Source of the DNA: Brackiella oedipodis DSM 13743
GTDB lineage: Bacteria > Pseudomonadota > Gammaproteobacteria > Burkholderiales > Burkholderiaceae_B
Length of the DNA stretch: 64,000 bases
Assembly (NCBI RefSeq): GCF_000621025.1
Contig: NZ_KK211206.1
Coordinates: 445,037-509,036 of the forward strand
Direction of reading: 5' to 3'
Shown here: piece by piece, positions 30,194-41,048 of the stretch
How the letters are laid out: every line of letters begins with the position of its first letter
How positions within the stretch are numbered: position 1 is the stretch's first letter
Made by a program: the position numbers and the translations under genes
The notes under the pieces: model-generated
The model's database searches: none
What the model saw: only the letters and a program-made list of their open reading frames with translations
Told to the model about the DNA's origin: nothing

Positions 30194-30601
30194 ATGAGTA
30201 CAGCCACTATTCACTATCGCGGTCAACTCCGTACCGAGGTGACCCATAACCAATCAGGCACGCATTTTCTCACCGATGCTCCGACAGACAATCATGGTCA
30301 GGGGCAATATATTTCACCATCGGATTGTGTGGCGAGCGCGCTGGCTTCATGTATCCTAACTACGATTGGCATCAAAACTGTCAACTCCGATCTAGACATC
30401 GACGGTGCCTATATAGACGTCACTAAAATCATGAATCCTGAGCCGCGTCGCATTAAGCGCCTTGAGTTACAGATTTATATGCCCGCTAAACTCGACCAAA
30501 AACAACGCCTCATCGTCGAGCGTATTGCTGAAACCTGCCCCGTGGCCTTAAGTATTCATCCCGATATTGAGCAGGACTTACAGTTTAATTACAATCTCTA
30601 A
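30194..30601 (+). CDS. OsmC-family protein
   Basis: A 135-aa cytoplasmic protein of the OsmC/Ohr superfamily, thiol peroxidases acting on organic hydroperoxides. The motif SPSDCVASALASCILTTIGI carries the first cysteine and AETCPVALSIHPDIEQ the second, the usual pair for peroxidatic chemistry. The beta-rich N-terminus (GQLRTEVTHNQSGTHFLTDAP) matches the family. It stands alone with AGGA before the ATG. OsmC-like and Ohr subgroups cannot be separated with confidence. Confidence 0.88.
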   Translation: MSTATIHYRGQLRTEVTHNQSGTHFLTDAPTDNHGQGQYISPSDCVASALASCILTTIGIKTVNSDLDIDGAYIDVTKIMNPEPRRIKRLELQIYMPAKLDQKQRLIVERIAETCPVALSIHPDIEQDLQFNYNL

Positions 30602-30843
30602 AGAAACCTTGAGCATACCCATAGCAAAAAACTGAAGGCAAAAAGAAGAAGGTAGGAAGCAGAAGGCACTGTCACCTCAACAGCGAGCAAGAGCAGTGCC
30701 GACCTGTGTTTTTTCACAGAAGGCAGCCTGAGGAACTCGGCAACTTGCCGCTCGGTCTATTGTCAACCTTAACTAAGCTCATGTTAAAATAGATGAATTA
30801 AGATTAGCTAAGCCTAATCGAGGCCTTTGTTACACAAAAATAC

Positions 30844-31362
30844 ATGACTAAGCTGCTATTTACTCATTTGCGCCCCCACGAAGAGCTCATTTGTCGAGCC
30901 AAACCTACTAAGCTTGGTCATATTGTCAAAAGCACGATCGGGCTCACCATGATTCTTTGTGGTATCCCCTCATTGACGCAGCAAGCGGTCAATCACGGTT
31001 GGGGCTTATTACTGGTGGTATGTGGGGCCTTGATTTTCTTGCCATCAGTGGTGGTGACCTACACCCTAAGATTAGCCCTCACCAATCAGCGGATTGTGGC
31101 GCAATATGGTTTTTTGCACTTTGAAATGCTGGACATTGAGTTCAAAGACATCAAGAACATTGTCTACTTAGAGCGCAAATTCGGTAAATACTTAGATTAT
31201 GGCACCGTTGTGATCGAAATCGTGGGCAAAGATCCCAGCCATGTGCCATTGATTGCTCATCCCCAAGAATTTGTAAAAATTGCCAATGAGGTAGTTAAGG
31301 ATTACTTCAAAGGCATTCCTGACGAACAAAAAACCGAGGAGCAACTCAAAAACTTCGGTTAA
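30844..31362 (+). CDS. Bacterial PH-domain membrane protein
   Basis: A 172-aa protein with two hydrophobic helices in the first half (HIVKSTIGLTMILCGIPSL and GWGLLLVVCGALIFLPSVVVTYTL). A bacterial PH-like domain (bPH2/YdbS-type) follows: LALTNQRIVAQYGFLHFEMLDIEFKDIKNIVYLE and GTVVIEIVGKDPSHVPLIAHPQEFVKIANEV. The LTNQRI pattern is typical of these small domains. The role is unknown. It lies upstream of modABC but 115 bp away, with no sign of shared function. Confidence 0.83.
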   Translation: MTKLLFTHLRPHEELICRAKPTKLGHIVKSTIGLTMILCGIPSLTQQAVNHGWGLLLVVCGALIFLPSVVVTYTLRLALTNQRIVAQYGFLHFEMLDIEFKDIKNIVYLERKFGKYLDYGTVVIEIVGKDPSHVPLIAHPQEFVKIANEVVKDYFKGIPDEQKTEEQLKNFG

Positions 31363-31477
31363 TGACTATCCTTATTTTTTAGCTGCACGAATGGCTAACT
31401 TATTGATTTACATAGTAGTTAAACACTAGGCTATACGTTATAAAGAATGATAAGCTTATTTTTTAAGGAGTTATTTC

Positions 31478-32242
31478 ATGGATATCAAAAAACCTTTAGT
31501 CGCTTTAGGCAGCGCCGCGGCTATTACGGCTGTGGCCTCACAAGCGCAAGCTGGCACGATTACCGTTTCTGCGGCCTCTAGTCTTACAAATGCTGTTACA
31601 GAAATTGCCCAAAACTACGAAAAATCGCACGCGGGTGATAAGGTTGAATTGAATTTTGCGGCCTCTGGTACGCTTTTACAACAACTCAAACATGGCGCCC
31701 CTGTCGACGTTTTTATTAGTGCCGACGAAAAAACCATGGATCAAGCACAAGACGCTAATCTTTTAGACAAAGCCACCCGTGCGGATTTGCTCAAAAACAG
31801 CCTAGTCTTGATCGCCCCAAAAGGCTCAGGCCTCAAGATCAATAGCCTTGACGACCTCAAAAATACCGACGTGAAACGCATTGCTGTGGGTAATCCAGAT
31901 AGCGTCCCCGCAGGTCGTTACACCAAAGCCGCCCTTGAAAAAGCCAATCTTTGGGATGATTTAGGTGACAAAGTGGTCAACACCCAAAATGTCCGTCAAG
32001 CGCTAGACTACACGGCTCGCAAAGAAGTACAAGTGGGTTTTGTCTTCAAGACCGATGCCCTAATCATGAAAGACAAAGTCGATATCCTTCAAGAAGTTCC
32101 ATTGTCTAGCGATATCCTTTACCCAGTGGCCCAATTACAAAAAGCCCCAGAAGCTAAAGATGCCCAAAAATTCATCGAATACTTAAACAGCCCAGAAGCC
32201 ATCGAAGTTTTCAAAAACTACGGCTTTGATAGCGCTAAGTAA
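31478..32242 (+). CDS. modA: Molybdate ABC transporter substrate-binding protein
   Basis: Periplasmic molybdate/tungstate binder (254 aa). A signal peptide of about 25 residues ends AAITAVASQAQA. The mature N-terminus GTITVSAASSLTNAVTEIAQNYE holds the conserved serines that bind the oxyanion, and further typical segments are LNFAASGTLLQQLKHGAPVDVFISAD and NPDSVPAGRYTKAAL. The C-terminal FIEYLNSPEAIEVFKNYGF is family-standard. AAGGAG precedes the ATG. modB follows after 27 bp. Confidence 0.95.
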   Translation: MDIKKPLVALGSAAAITAVASQAQAGTITVSAASSLTNAVTEIAQNYEKSHAGDKVELNFAASGTLLQQLKHGAPVDVFISADEKTMDQAQDANLLDKATRADLLKNSLVLIAPKGSGLKINSLDDLKNTDVKRIAVGNPDSVPAGRYTKAALEKANLWDDLGDKVVNTQNVRQALDYTARKEVQVGFVFKTDALIMKDKVDILQEVPLSSDILYPVAQLQKAPEAKDAQKFIEYLNSPEAIEVFKNYGFDSAK

Positions 32243-32269
32243 TTGAATTAAGCTGAGCGCCAAACCAAC

Positions 32270-32947
32270 GTGATTGCATCAATCTGGAGCGCCCTCTATC
32301 TTTCGCTTAAGGTCGCGATGTGTGCCACCATGATTAATATCGTGGTGGCACTCATTATCGCCTATCATTTGGCGCATCGTGACTTTAAGGGCAAAAATCT
32401 CCTCGATATTTTTCTGACGCTGCCTTTGGTACTTCCCCCTACCGTCATGGGCTATTATTTGCTCGTGCTTTTTGGTAGTGAGGGTTGGCTCGGCAAGTGG
32501 TTATCCCACTTGGGTATTAACCTGGTGTTTACTTGGCAAGGCGCAGTGGTGGCGGCCACCATCGTCTCTATGCCCTTGATTATCAAACCTGCGCGCGCCG
32601 CTTTTGAGGCGGTCAATCCGCAATTCGAAGACGCCGCTCGCACCCTTGGCATTAGCAACGCTGGCGTATTTTTTAGGATTACCTTACCGCTGGCTTTCCC
32701 AGGCATTCTCGCTGGGATTCTGATGGCCTTTGCGCGTTGTCTTGGTGAGTTTGGCGCGACCCTGATGATTGCCGGCAGTATTCCCGGCAAGACGCAGACC
32801 CTATCGATTGCTGTCTACGAGGCTGTGCAAGCGGGCAAAGACACCCTGGCGAATGAATTGGTGCTATTGATTTCTGTCATTTGCATGGTGATCTTATACA
32901 CGGTGCAGCGCCTAGGCACCAAGCATAAACCACAACGCTTACGCTAG
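32270..32947 (+). CDS. modB: Molybdate ABC transporter permease
   Basis: Inner-membrane channel (225 aa) with five to six hydrophobic helices. The EAA loop that contacts ModC is FEDAARTLGISNAGVFFRITLPLAFPGILAG near the middle, and LPLVLPPTVMGYYLLVLFG is a hallmark of ModB. The start is GTG, inferred from the lack of an upstream ATG in frame; no good ribosome-binding site is seen. It runs between modA and modC with short gaps, so one operon. Confidence 0.95.
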   Translation: MIASIWSALYLSLKVAMCATMINIVVALIIAYHLAHRDFKGKNLLDIFLTLPLVLPPTVMGYYLLVLFGSEGWLGKWLSHLGINLVFTWQGAVVAATIVSMPLIIKPARAAFEAVNPQFEDAARTLGISNAGVFFRITLPLAFPGILAGILMAFARCLGEFGATLMIAGSIPGKTQTLSIAVYEAVQAGKDTLANELVLLISVICMVILYTVQRLGTKHKPQRLR

Positions 32948-32956
32948 GGGCTGAGC

Positions 32957-33730
32957 ATGACAGCGATTTTTGATATAGCTTTTCAAAAACACATCCACAA
33001 TGCGGATCATTCCAGCACGGATGCCGTACCGCTCACGAGCACAGAATCGCAACTAGCCGCCCTCAAAGCCCAACAAAATACGGTAGACAGTGAGCTGCCC
33101 TTACCAACCACCGATTTGCGCATCCAGCTACAAAGCAATGCCCATCGCCTCGTCATTATGGGCCCCTCTGGTAGCGGCAAAAGCCTAACACTACGGGTGA
33201 TTGCAGGATTATTGGCAGCGGATCAAGGCTATGTCAAGATCATGGGTCAAACCTTTTTTGATACCGAGGCAGGTATTAATCTGCGTCCTCAACAACGCAA
33301 CGCCGCCCTGATGTTTCAGGACTATGCCCTGTTCGATCATCTCACGATCCGCCAAAACATTGCCTTTGGTCTACGCAAAGGGCTATTCAATCCGCGGCGC
33401 CACAAACGCTACGAGGCCGTCGAACAGTGGTTAGACAGTCTATCTTTAACGCATCTCGCCGATCGCTATCCAGTACAGCTATCGGGTGGGCAACGGCAAC
33501 GTGCCGCCTTGGCGCGCGCCCTCATCACACAACCTCAAGTCTTGTTATTGGACGAGCCCTTTGCGGCGCTCGATAGCCTCTTGCGTCAGCAAATGCGCAA
33601 AGAGCTACTCGAGTGGCAAAAACGCTTAGATCTGGCCTTAATTATTGTTACCCATGATCCCGACGATGCCGATGCCATCGGTGAGGAAGTCTGGCATATG
33701 GTCAATGGTGTCTTAGTCAAACAAAAATAA
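32957..33730 (+). CDS. modC: Molybdate ABC transporter ATP-binding protein, short form
   Basis: Energises molybdate import. The 257-aa protein has Walker A GPSGSGKS at residues 69-76, Q-loop FQDYALFDHL near 120, signature LSGGQRQ at 175-181, Walker B LLLDEP at 196-201 and the switch His233. It is shorter than typical ModC (about 350 aa) because it stops right after the nucleotide-binding domain and lacks the C-terminal TOBE/Mop molybdate-sensing domain. An insert of about 40 low-complexity residues lies between the first two strands (about residues 12-52). It begins 9 bp after modB. Confidence 0.9.
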   Translation: MTAIFDIAFQKHIHNADHSSTDAVPLTSTESQLAALKAQQNTVDSELPLPTTDLRIQLQSNAHRLVIMGPSGSGKSLTLRVIAGLLAADQGYVKIMGQTFFDTEAGINLRPQQRNAALMFQDYALFDHLTIRQNIAFGLRKGLFNPRRHKRYEAVEQWLDSLSLTHLADRYPVQLSGGQRQRAALARALITQPQVLLLDEPFAALDSLLRQQMRKELLEWQKRLDLALIIVTHDPDDADAIGEEVWHMVNGVLVKQK

Positions 33731-33986
33731 AGCACGGCTATGTTGACTAGTCTTAGCACAGGTTAATTAGGTCGAACTCTGTCTTGCAAAAAGAGCCACA
33801 GAAAAACTTGATCAGTCTTGCCAATAGTCACATAGGTAGAACAGTCAGCACTGACCTTATGTGCTCATAGCGTGCCCTATCGCCGCGTAATACCGAGCCC
33901 CTCTGCATCACGGCGCATTCCAGCCTGCCCCCAGTCAAACGTTAGAAAATGTTACACTGCTGACTACCGATTACTCGATTAAACCA

Positions 33987-35168
33987 ATGATGACTCAGAC
34001 TACTGCCCACCGCTGGCAAGGTTTCTTTATCCTGCTGGCTATTCTTCTTGTCTCTGCCAATCTGCGCGCGCCCGTCACGATTTTAGGGCCCCTAATCAAT
34101 CCTTTAAGTACGCAATTTCACCTCAGCAATAGTACCTTAGGCATGCTCACCACCTTGCCGCTACTGGCTTTTGGCTTTTTCTCACCCGTGGCCAATTGGT
34201 TTTCTCATAAGATTGGCCTACTCAAAAGCTTATCCTTTGGCATGTTGCTCATTATTATCGGTCATGCCATTCGCTTGATGGCTAGCGTGCCAACCCTGTA
34301 TGCGGGAACGCTCTTAATTAGCTGCGGTATTGCCGTCGGTAACGTCCTACTGCCTGTGGTCGTCAAAAGCTTTTTCCCTAAACACGTGGCCTTAGTGACC
34401 TCATCTTACGTGCTTTTTATGGGCATTATTGCAGGCGCGGGTTCCTCCTTGATGATTCCATTGACCGAGCACTATGGTTTTAGTAACCAAGCCGCGCTCA
34501 CCTCGGTGGTCATTTTCGCTATTTTGGCCTTATGCGCCTGCTTACCGTGGGGTAATTTAACCTCACCGAGTCATCAAAGCAGTCATACCGACCAACCCAA
34601 AAATCGCCTTTGGCGCTATCCCTTAGCGTGGTATGTGACCCTGTACGGCGGCATTAACTCCACAATTTATTACGCCATGATTACTTGGTTACCCAATATC
34701 TTGATTGAATTGGGTCAAAGCCCCGAGCAAGCGGGTGCCACGCACGGCCTATTGCAACTGGCCAGTGCCCTGCCTGGTTTCGTCATTGTGCCTCTCATGA
34801 AAAAATTTGATGACCAACGCCACATCACACTGTTGATGAGTCTGAGCTTATTAGTCTCCTTTTTGGGACTGATTCTGCTGCCTTCTATGGCCGTGGTTTG
34901 GTCCTTCTTATTTGGTTTTAGTAGCGGCGGCGTATTCTTGCTGGCGCTGATTTTTATGGTGATTCGTACCTCGACCACTTCAAAGGCCACCGCCTTATCG
35001 GCCATGGCGCAATTAGTGGGTTATATTTTGGCGGCCATTGCGCCACCGATCTTTGGTGCCTTGCACGACGCCAGCAGCAGTTGGATGAGCACCTTATGGG
35101 TCTTTGTCGTGCTGGCGCTGGCCATTACCCTCATGGGCGCGCTTTCTAGTCGTAACCGTACGATTTAA
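33987..35168 (+). CDS. MFS transporter, CynX/NimT family
   Basis: A 393-aa carrier with about 12 hydrophobic helices. The opening VSANLRAPVTILGPLINPLS and the helix-2 TLPLLAFGFFSPVANWFSHKIG are characteristic of the CynX/NimT group (cyanate, nitroimidazole and related exporters or importers). GIAVGNVLLPVVVKSFFP and GSSLMIPLTEHYGF are also typical. The substrate is not predictable. Two ATGs are adjacent at the start. It is a single gene closed by a good terminator. Confidence 0.88.
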   Translation: MMTQTTAHRWQGFFILLAILLVSANLRAPVTILGPLINPLSTQFHLSNSTLGMLTTLPLLAFGFFSPVANWFSHKIGLLKSLSFGMLLIIIGHAIRLMASVPTLYAGTLLISCGIAVGNVLLPVVVKSFFPKHVALVTSSYVLFMGIIAGAGSSLMIPLTEHYGFSNQAALTSVVIFAILALCACLPWGNLTSPSHQSSHTDQPKNRLWRYPLAWYVTLYGGINSTIYYAMITWLPNILIELGQSPEQAGATHGLLQLASALPGFVIVPLMKKFDDQRHITLLMSLSLLVSFLGLILLPSMAVVWSFLFGFSSGGVFLLALIFMVIRTSTTSKATALSAMAQLVGYILAAIAPPIFGALHDASSSWMSTLWVFVVLALAITLMGALSSRNRTI

Positions 35169-35175
35169 GCCCGAT

Positions 35176-35203
35176 AACAACAAACAACAAACAACAAACA
35201 ACA
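35176..35203. repeat. Four tandem AACAACA units
   Basis: Four perfect copies of the 7-mer AACAACA directly after the transporter stop codon and before its terminator. Likely prone to slippage. Confidence 0.85.
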
Positions 35204-35223
35204 GTCACCACACGTATGTTGAT

Positions 35224-35263
35224 AAAAAGTCCCTTGACCCCTTGACGGAGGCAGGGACTTTTT
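35224..35263 (+). terminator. Rho-independent terminator after the CynX/NimT-family gene
   Basis: Stem AAAAAGTCCCT (35224-35234) with AGGGACTTTTT (35253-35263), 18-nt loop. Confidence 0.8.
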
Positions 35264-35471
35264 AGTCTCGTCTAGGATAACTTTAGAGAGGCCATCACAT
35301 CGTTGGTCTTTCGTGCAGAACGTGACTTAGACCGTTGAACTGAGTGCAAACGTAACAGTCACTTAGCCTTTTCTATAAGTAAAAGCCATGGCGAGCTATG
35401 CCACTTAAGCGTCTCGTGGCCAGCCGATGTAAATAGTAGGCAGGCTTAAGCACTAAAGCACGAGCGTACCA

Positions 35472-35495
35472 GAGTACTAGAGTACTAGAGTACTT
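35472..35495. repeat. Three tandem GAGTACTA units
   Basis: Three head-to-tail 8-mers; the third ends in T instead of A. Confidence 0.85.
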
Positions 35496-35640
35496 CAACA
35501 CGGACGCACTAAAAAACTAAAACACTAAAACACCAAATTCACCCATTAGCCACGGCTCGGCGACGAACAACGCTAATTTTCGTCCCCACGCCTAACAGCG
35601 CCACGCAGCGCAACCTCAGCGCTTAGCCGCTGAGCGCGAT

Positions 35641-35670
35641 TAATCGCGACAGATCGCGACTAATCGTGAC
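35641..35670. repeat. 10-bp tandem repeat TAATCGCGAC
   Basis: TAATCGCGAC, AGATCGCGAC and TAATCGTGAC follow one another, with a degenerate fourth unit after them, just downstream of thiC. Confidence 0.75.
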
Positions 35671-35693
35671 TGATTGCCTCTGCTCGCCTGCGC

Positions 35694-37550
<1,857 letters not shown>

Positions 37551-37701
37551 TCAAAGTGGAGACCCAGTATGCATGCCAGTAAGGTAGAAGACCCTCGCCT
37601 CTGTAGATCATGAGAGTAGCTTGAGTATGTTGAGTGCGATGTATATGCTTATAAATCGCCCAACGATGAATAATATCAACACCCAACTTGTCTAACAGAG
37701 G

Positions 37702-37790
37702 CTTATCCTTCCCTTCGCCAGCATGATCTGGATCAGGTTCAAAGGGTCACTGCAAGGCAGTCTCTCAGTCCCGTATAGGACTCCCCTAGG
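37702..37790 (-). ncRNA. TPP riboswitch (THI element) in the thiC leader
   Basis: On the minus strand the conserved blocks appear in order: GGGACTGAGAG, then GACCCTTTGAACCTGATC, then GCTGGCGAAGGGAA. These form the pyrimidine- and pyrophosphate-sensing helices of the aptamer. The arms TCCTA...TAGGGGAGTCC fold the upstream part. About 170 nt separate it from the thiC start; I did not identify a clear terminator, so control at translation is possible. Confidence 0.95.
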
Positions 37791-37809
37791 ATTACTGTTT
37801 TGTACCATG

Positions 37810-37854
37810 AAAACCCCTAGTTTGTAAAAGCTTTTCAGTGACCCTAGGGGTTTT
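37810..37854. terminator. Hairpin upstream of the TPP riboswitch
   Basis: AAAACCCCTAG (37810-37820) with CTAGGGGTTTT (37844-37854), a 23-nt loop. It lies just before the riboswitch on the thiC strand and may be a second terminator behind mqo. Confidence 0.6.
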
Positions 37855-37995
37855 ACTAGGTCAATATCAGATCCTAAAAAGCTTTGCAGTCACACCCTCA
37901 CCTCTGCTCTATCTAGAGACTTATCACTAAGCGGCGCCCAGCTGCAGCTGTACCACCAAGACCAAGCACTACATCCCTTACGACAATCTTTATAA

Positions 37996-38030
37996 AAAAC
38001 CCCTTTGGGCACAGGGCACAAAGGGGTTTT
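37996..38030 (-). terminator. Rho-independent terminator after mqo
   Basis: Stem AAAACCCCTTTG (37996-38007) with CAAAGGGGTTTT (38019-38030). The minus strand continues into a T run opposite the A run at 37994-37999. Confidence 0.88.
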
Positions 38031-38114
38031 AGTTCAGGCAGTGGCGACTGCTAGGTCGTGGTACCTTGGTACTTATTAAACCCTATCGCATTCACCACTC
38101 AGGCAAAACGCCCA

Positions 38115-39803
38115 TTAAAGCGCTTGCATCTCGGTATTGAGATTGCCTTCTTGCTTAGATTTGTTAGGATTCTCTACCTTAGGCGGGGTGGTAGAAAGCT
38201 CGCCATTTTCGGGCACTTCAATAAATGGTAAATGCAAAGCACTGCTGGTCATGCGACGAATCTTATTCGTGTAGGCCGGGCTTTGATTGACTTTTTGACC
38301 ATAAGAAGGCACGATCTCGAGGATCTTGTCATGCCATTCACCTTGCATTTTGCTTGGGAAGGCTTTTTCTAGGACGCTCAACATAATGGATGGTGAGGTA
38401 GAGGCCCCAGGTGACGCCCCCAATAAACTCGCAAAGGTATGGTCTTTATCAAACACCACCTCAGTACCGAACTGCAATACCGTTTTACCGTCATCTAATT
38501 TTTTGATGATTTGTACGCGTTGCCCCGCGGTAATTAAGCGCCAAGTATCTTGTTTGGCATTAGGATAGTATTTGAGCAATTCTTTTTGGCGATCATCATC
38601 GTCTAAGAGATTTTGTTTGACCAAATACGTCACTAAATCAAAATTATCGAGACCGACTTTCCACATCCCGAGCACATTGTGCATATTGACCGTTCTGAAC
38701 AGATCAAACCAAGACCCCGTTTTTAGGAATTTGGTGCTGTATAGTGCAAATGGACCAAATAAGATTGTTTGTTTACCCTCGAGTTTGCGGGTGTCTAAAT
38801 GCGGTACAGACATTGGCGGTGCACCGGTTTCGGCCTGACCATAGACTTTGGCGTTATGACGCTCGGCAATGGCAGGATCCTCGAAGGATAGGAATTGACC
38901 ACCGACTGGGAAGCCCGCATAACGATTGGCCTCTGGGATACCAGATAATTGCAAGAGCTTGAGCGCGGCACCGCCCGCCCCATTAAAGACAAAGCGAGCC
39001 TTAATGGTGCGCTCTTTGTTATCGTCTAAATTCTTAACCGTTACATTCCACGTATTATCATCGTTATGACGGATAGCCGTGACCTTGTGTTTGAGGTGAA
39101 GATGATAGTTCTCTTTTTTCTTGAGACCTTGACTCAACTGATTGGTAATCACACCATAGTTAACGTCGGTACCCAAAGGCATATAGGTAGCCGCGACTTT
39201 TTGTTGCGGGTCACGACCCTCCATCGTGAGTGGTGCCCATTGCTTAATCTGCTCTTGGTCAGTCGAAATTTGCATACCGTAGTACAGTGGATTTTTGACT
39301 AACTCGGCTTGGCGTTTTTTAAGAAAGTCGATATTGTCGTCACCCCACACCAAACTCATATGCGGCGTTGGATTAATAAAGTCACTTGGCTCAGACAAGA
39401 TACCCCGTTTGACTTGGTGCGCCCAGAACTGACGAGACACCTCGAACTTCTCAGCCGTATTGATGGCCTTAGTGATGTCGACCTTACCATCTTTGATCGG
39501 CGTGTAGTTTAATTCTGCGTAACCCGAGTGGCCAGTACCGGCATTGTTCCAACCGTTAGAGCTCTCGAGACCGACAGCATCGAGTTGCTCGAACTGCTGG
39601 ATATTCCAGTCGGGTTCCAATTCCTGGAGGTAGGTACCCAACGTCACGCTCATGATACCGCCACCAATCAGCACGACATCTACCGGTTCTTCATTTTCGG
39701 CATCTGGCACCGAAGGCTGTACAAATGGCCAGTTTAAGAAAATCAGTGATGCCACTATGACAAGCACGATTAAGGAAAGAAGATATTTGAGAAATTTAGC
39801 CAT
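38115..39803 (-). CDS. mqo: Malate:quinone oxidoreductase
   Basis: FAD-dependent, membrane-associated oxidation of malate to oxaloacetate with electrons passed to quinone, an alternative to the NAD enzyme Mdh encoded at 6783. The FAD motif [19 protein letters not shown] lies near residues 41-59, and [22 protein letters not shown] is diagnostic of Mqo, as is [16 protein letters not shown] towards the C-terminus. The 562-aa protein begins with one hydrophobic helix ([18 protein letters not shown]), so it is probably membrane-anchored rather than peripheral as in E. coli. A candidate Fur box lies 18 bp before the ATG. Confidence 0.95.
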   Translation of the reverse strand: MAKFLKYLLSLIVLVIVASLIFLNWPFVQPSVPDAENEEPVDVVLIGGGIMSVTLGTYLQELEPDWNIQQFEQLDAVGLESSNGWNNAGTGHSGYAELNYTPIKDGKVDITKAINTAEKFEVSRQFWAHQVKRGILSEPSDFINPTPHMSLVWGDDNIDFLKKRQAELVKNPLYYGMQISTDQEQIKQWAPLTMEGRDPQQKVAATYMPLGTDVNYGVITNQLSQGLKKKENYHLHLKHKVTAIRHNDDNTWNVTVKNLDDNKERTIKARFVFNGAGGAALKLLQLSGIPEANRYAGFPVGGQFLSFEDPAIAERHNAKVYGQAETGAPPMSVPHLDTRKLEGKQTILFGPFALYSTKFLKTGSWFDLFRTVNMHNVLGMWKVGLDNFDLVTYLVKQNLLDDDDRQKELLKYYPNAKQDTWRLITAGQRVQIIKKLDDGKTVLQFGTEVVFDKDHTFASLLGASPGASTSPSIMLSVLEKAFPSKMQGEWHDKILEIVPSYGQKVNQSPAYTNKIRRMTSSALHLPFIEVPENGELSTTPPKVENPNKSKQEGNLNTEMQAL

Positions 39804-39820
39804 ACGGCACCCTCAGAAAG

Positions 39821-39835
39821 TAATAATTGTTCTCA
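39821..39835 (-). promoter_or_regulatory. Candidate Fur box before mqo
   Basis: TAATAATTGTTCTCA, read on the plus strand, matches the 7-1-7 Fur consensus TGATAATNATTATCA at 11 or 12 of 14 fixed positions. It is 18 bp upstream of the mqo start codon. Confidence 0.5.
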
Positions 39836-40079
39836 TTGTAGCGTATTTTTACTTTCTGATAAATATCAAACTTTTTTATTACATTGAAAACCGCTGTTGA
39901 TCAGTGATCAGCCGTTCGGATCATTAAAATTTCGCCAGGCGATGAACCATGTGGCAACAAGTGGTGCACTGAGATAGGCTGTGTAGGCGCGTTATGCTTA
40001 AGCTTAACGATGCGCTATTTATGCCGCATTGCCAGCACGTCTTTTTAGACAGGTAAAAAAGTTGAGCTCGCTCTGAGTC

Positions 40080-40322
40080 TTAATTGTTATAACCCTGCTG
40101 ATACGCTTGCCCCATCCCTTGTTTAAGACCTTCACGAAACGGCGTAGAACCAACAGGCGTGACGGGAGCCACTGGACAGACGGGGACAACGACCCACTCC
40201 CCTGCCAAGGACTTGTACCCCTCCTCAAACCCCGCACAAAATTGCTGCTGCTCATCTTGTCCATAAGCGGCTGCGGAAACACTCAAACCCATACCCAACA
40301 CTAAAAAAAGTAATTTTTTCAT
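40080..40322 (-). CDS. Small secreted protein of unknown function
   Basis: An 80-aa protein with a clear Sec signal peptide (MKKLLFLVLGMGLSVSAAAYG). The mature part reads FCAGFEEGYKSLAGEWVVVPVCPVAPVTPVGSTPFREG in two short overlapping pieces, with two cysteines likely to pair, a proline/valine-rich middle, and FxxGxxxG spacings at both ends. I recall similar small proteins in other proteobacteria but no known function. Codon structure and signal peptide support a real gene. It is isolated between mqo and the tRNA-Leu gene. Confidence 0.75.
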   Translation of the reverse strand: MKKLLFLVLGMGLSVSAAAYGQDEQQQFCAGFEEGYKSLAGEWVVVPVCPVAPVTPVGSTPFREGLKQGMGQAYQQGYNN

Positions 40323-40745
40323 GGCGATTTTGTCCTCATTTAACTTTACTTATCCTTAGATTTTTAACCTTAATTAAGTGCAAGCAAGCTTACCTATCCA
40401 ATAGCGGTACACCCCTCCTTGGAGCTGCTGCACTAAAGCCTTTTAAAACAATAGCAGCGCTAATAGCAAGCGCTATTTATCTTTATTATATGAGCAATTG
40501 CCCAATGCCAACGCTTAAGCACGCCAGGAGAGCAAATCTAAGCAGATAAGATCAAATAAGAAGAAAGAATGAAGATCTAAAAAAGATATCGAAGGCGATC
40601 AGAACGAACCTGCGCCTGCAAAAAATGTAAGACAGTAGGGAAAGAGAGAAGAAGGGAAAGATAAAAAGACAGTAAACTGCGTGGGTAAATGATCCTAGAC
40701 GATAATAGATGATATCTGCCTGATATATATGATCATTATAAGAGA
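40323..40745. other. Intergenic region with a purine-rich stretch
   Basis: No gene seen. From about 40541 to 40670 the plus strand is dominated by A and G (repeated AAGAA, GAGAGAAGAAGGG-like runs). A TAGC-N4-GCTA palindrome occurs at 40464-40475. Confidence 0.65.
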
Positions 40746-40830
40746 TGGTGCTCTTGGCGAGATTTGAACTCGCACGGCTTTCGCCACTACCCCCTCAAGA
40801 TAGCGTGTCTACCAATTCCACCACAAGAGC
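40746..40830 (-). tRNA. tRNA-Leu (anticodon GAG)
   Basis: On the minus strand GCTCTTG pairs with CAAGAGC, followed by A and an encoded CCA. The D arm GTGGTGGAATTGGTAGACAC, the class II variable arm and the T arm CGAGTTCAAATCTCG are complete. The anticodon loop TTGAGGG gives GAG, reading CUC/CUU. It follows secG as in other betaproteobacteria. Confidence 0.96.
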
Positions 40831-40944
40831 TAAAGAAAATTATTCTACCATAAGTTTTATATAAAAATAAAGCCTTCTTTCTTAAAATTAAAAACTTTTT
40901 AACCACTCTCGGCAAATACCTAAGCTGCTCCTGGACTATAAAAA

Positions 40945-40970
40945 AACGGCGTGCTGTGCAACACGCCGTT
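40945..40970 (-). terminator. Terminator between secG and tRNA-Leu
   Basis: Stem AACGGCGTG (40945-40953) with CACGCCGTT (40962-40970). The minus strand then reads into a T run. Confidence 0.82.
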
Positions 40971-41048
40971 ATTCATCATCACAGTCGACTGACGTCTCTC
41001 AAGGAACGACTGACGACTGCCAAGTCCTCACGCCATCCACAGACTTGA

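Larger units (their letters stand above)
35264..35693. other. Repeat-rich intergenic region before the thiC stop
   Basis: No gene seen. It contains GAGTACTA tandem copies at 35472-35495, short ACTAAAACA-like repeats around 35509-35535, a small hairpin CTCAGCG/CGCTGAG at about 35615-35634, and 10-bp repeats of the TAATCGCGAC type at 35641-35677. The hairpin could serve as the thiC terminator but has no clear U-tract. Confidence 0.7.

Noticed and set aside
31363..31477. ModE-like operator before modA
   Set aside because: Only loose TATA/GTTATA similarity; not enough to call a ModE site.
40464..40475. TAGC-N4-GCTA palindrome upstream of the small secreted protein gene
   Set aside because: The spacer AAGC differs from the AT-rich spacers of the R-M operators, and about one such loose match is expected by chance in 64 kb.
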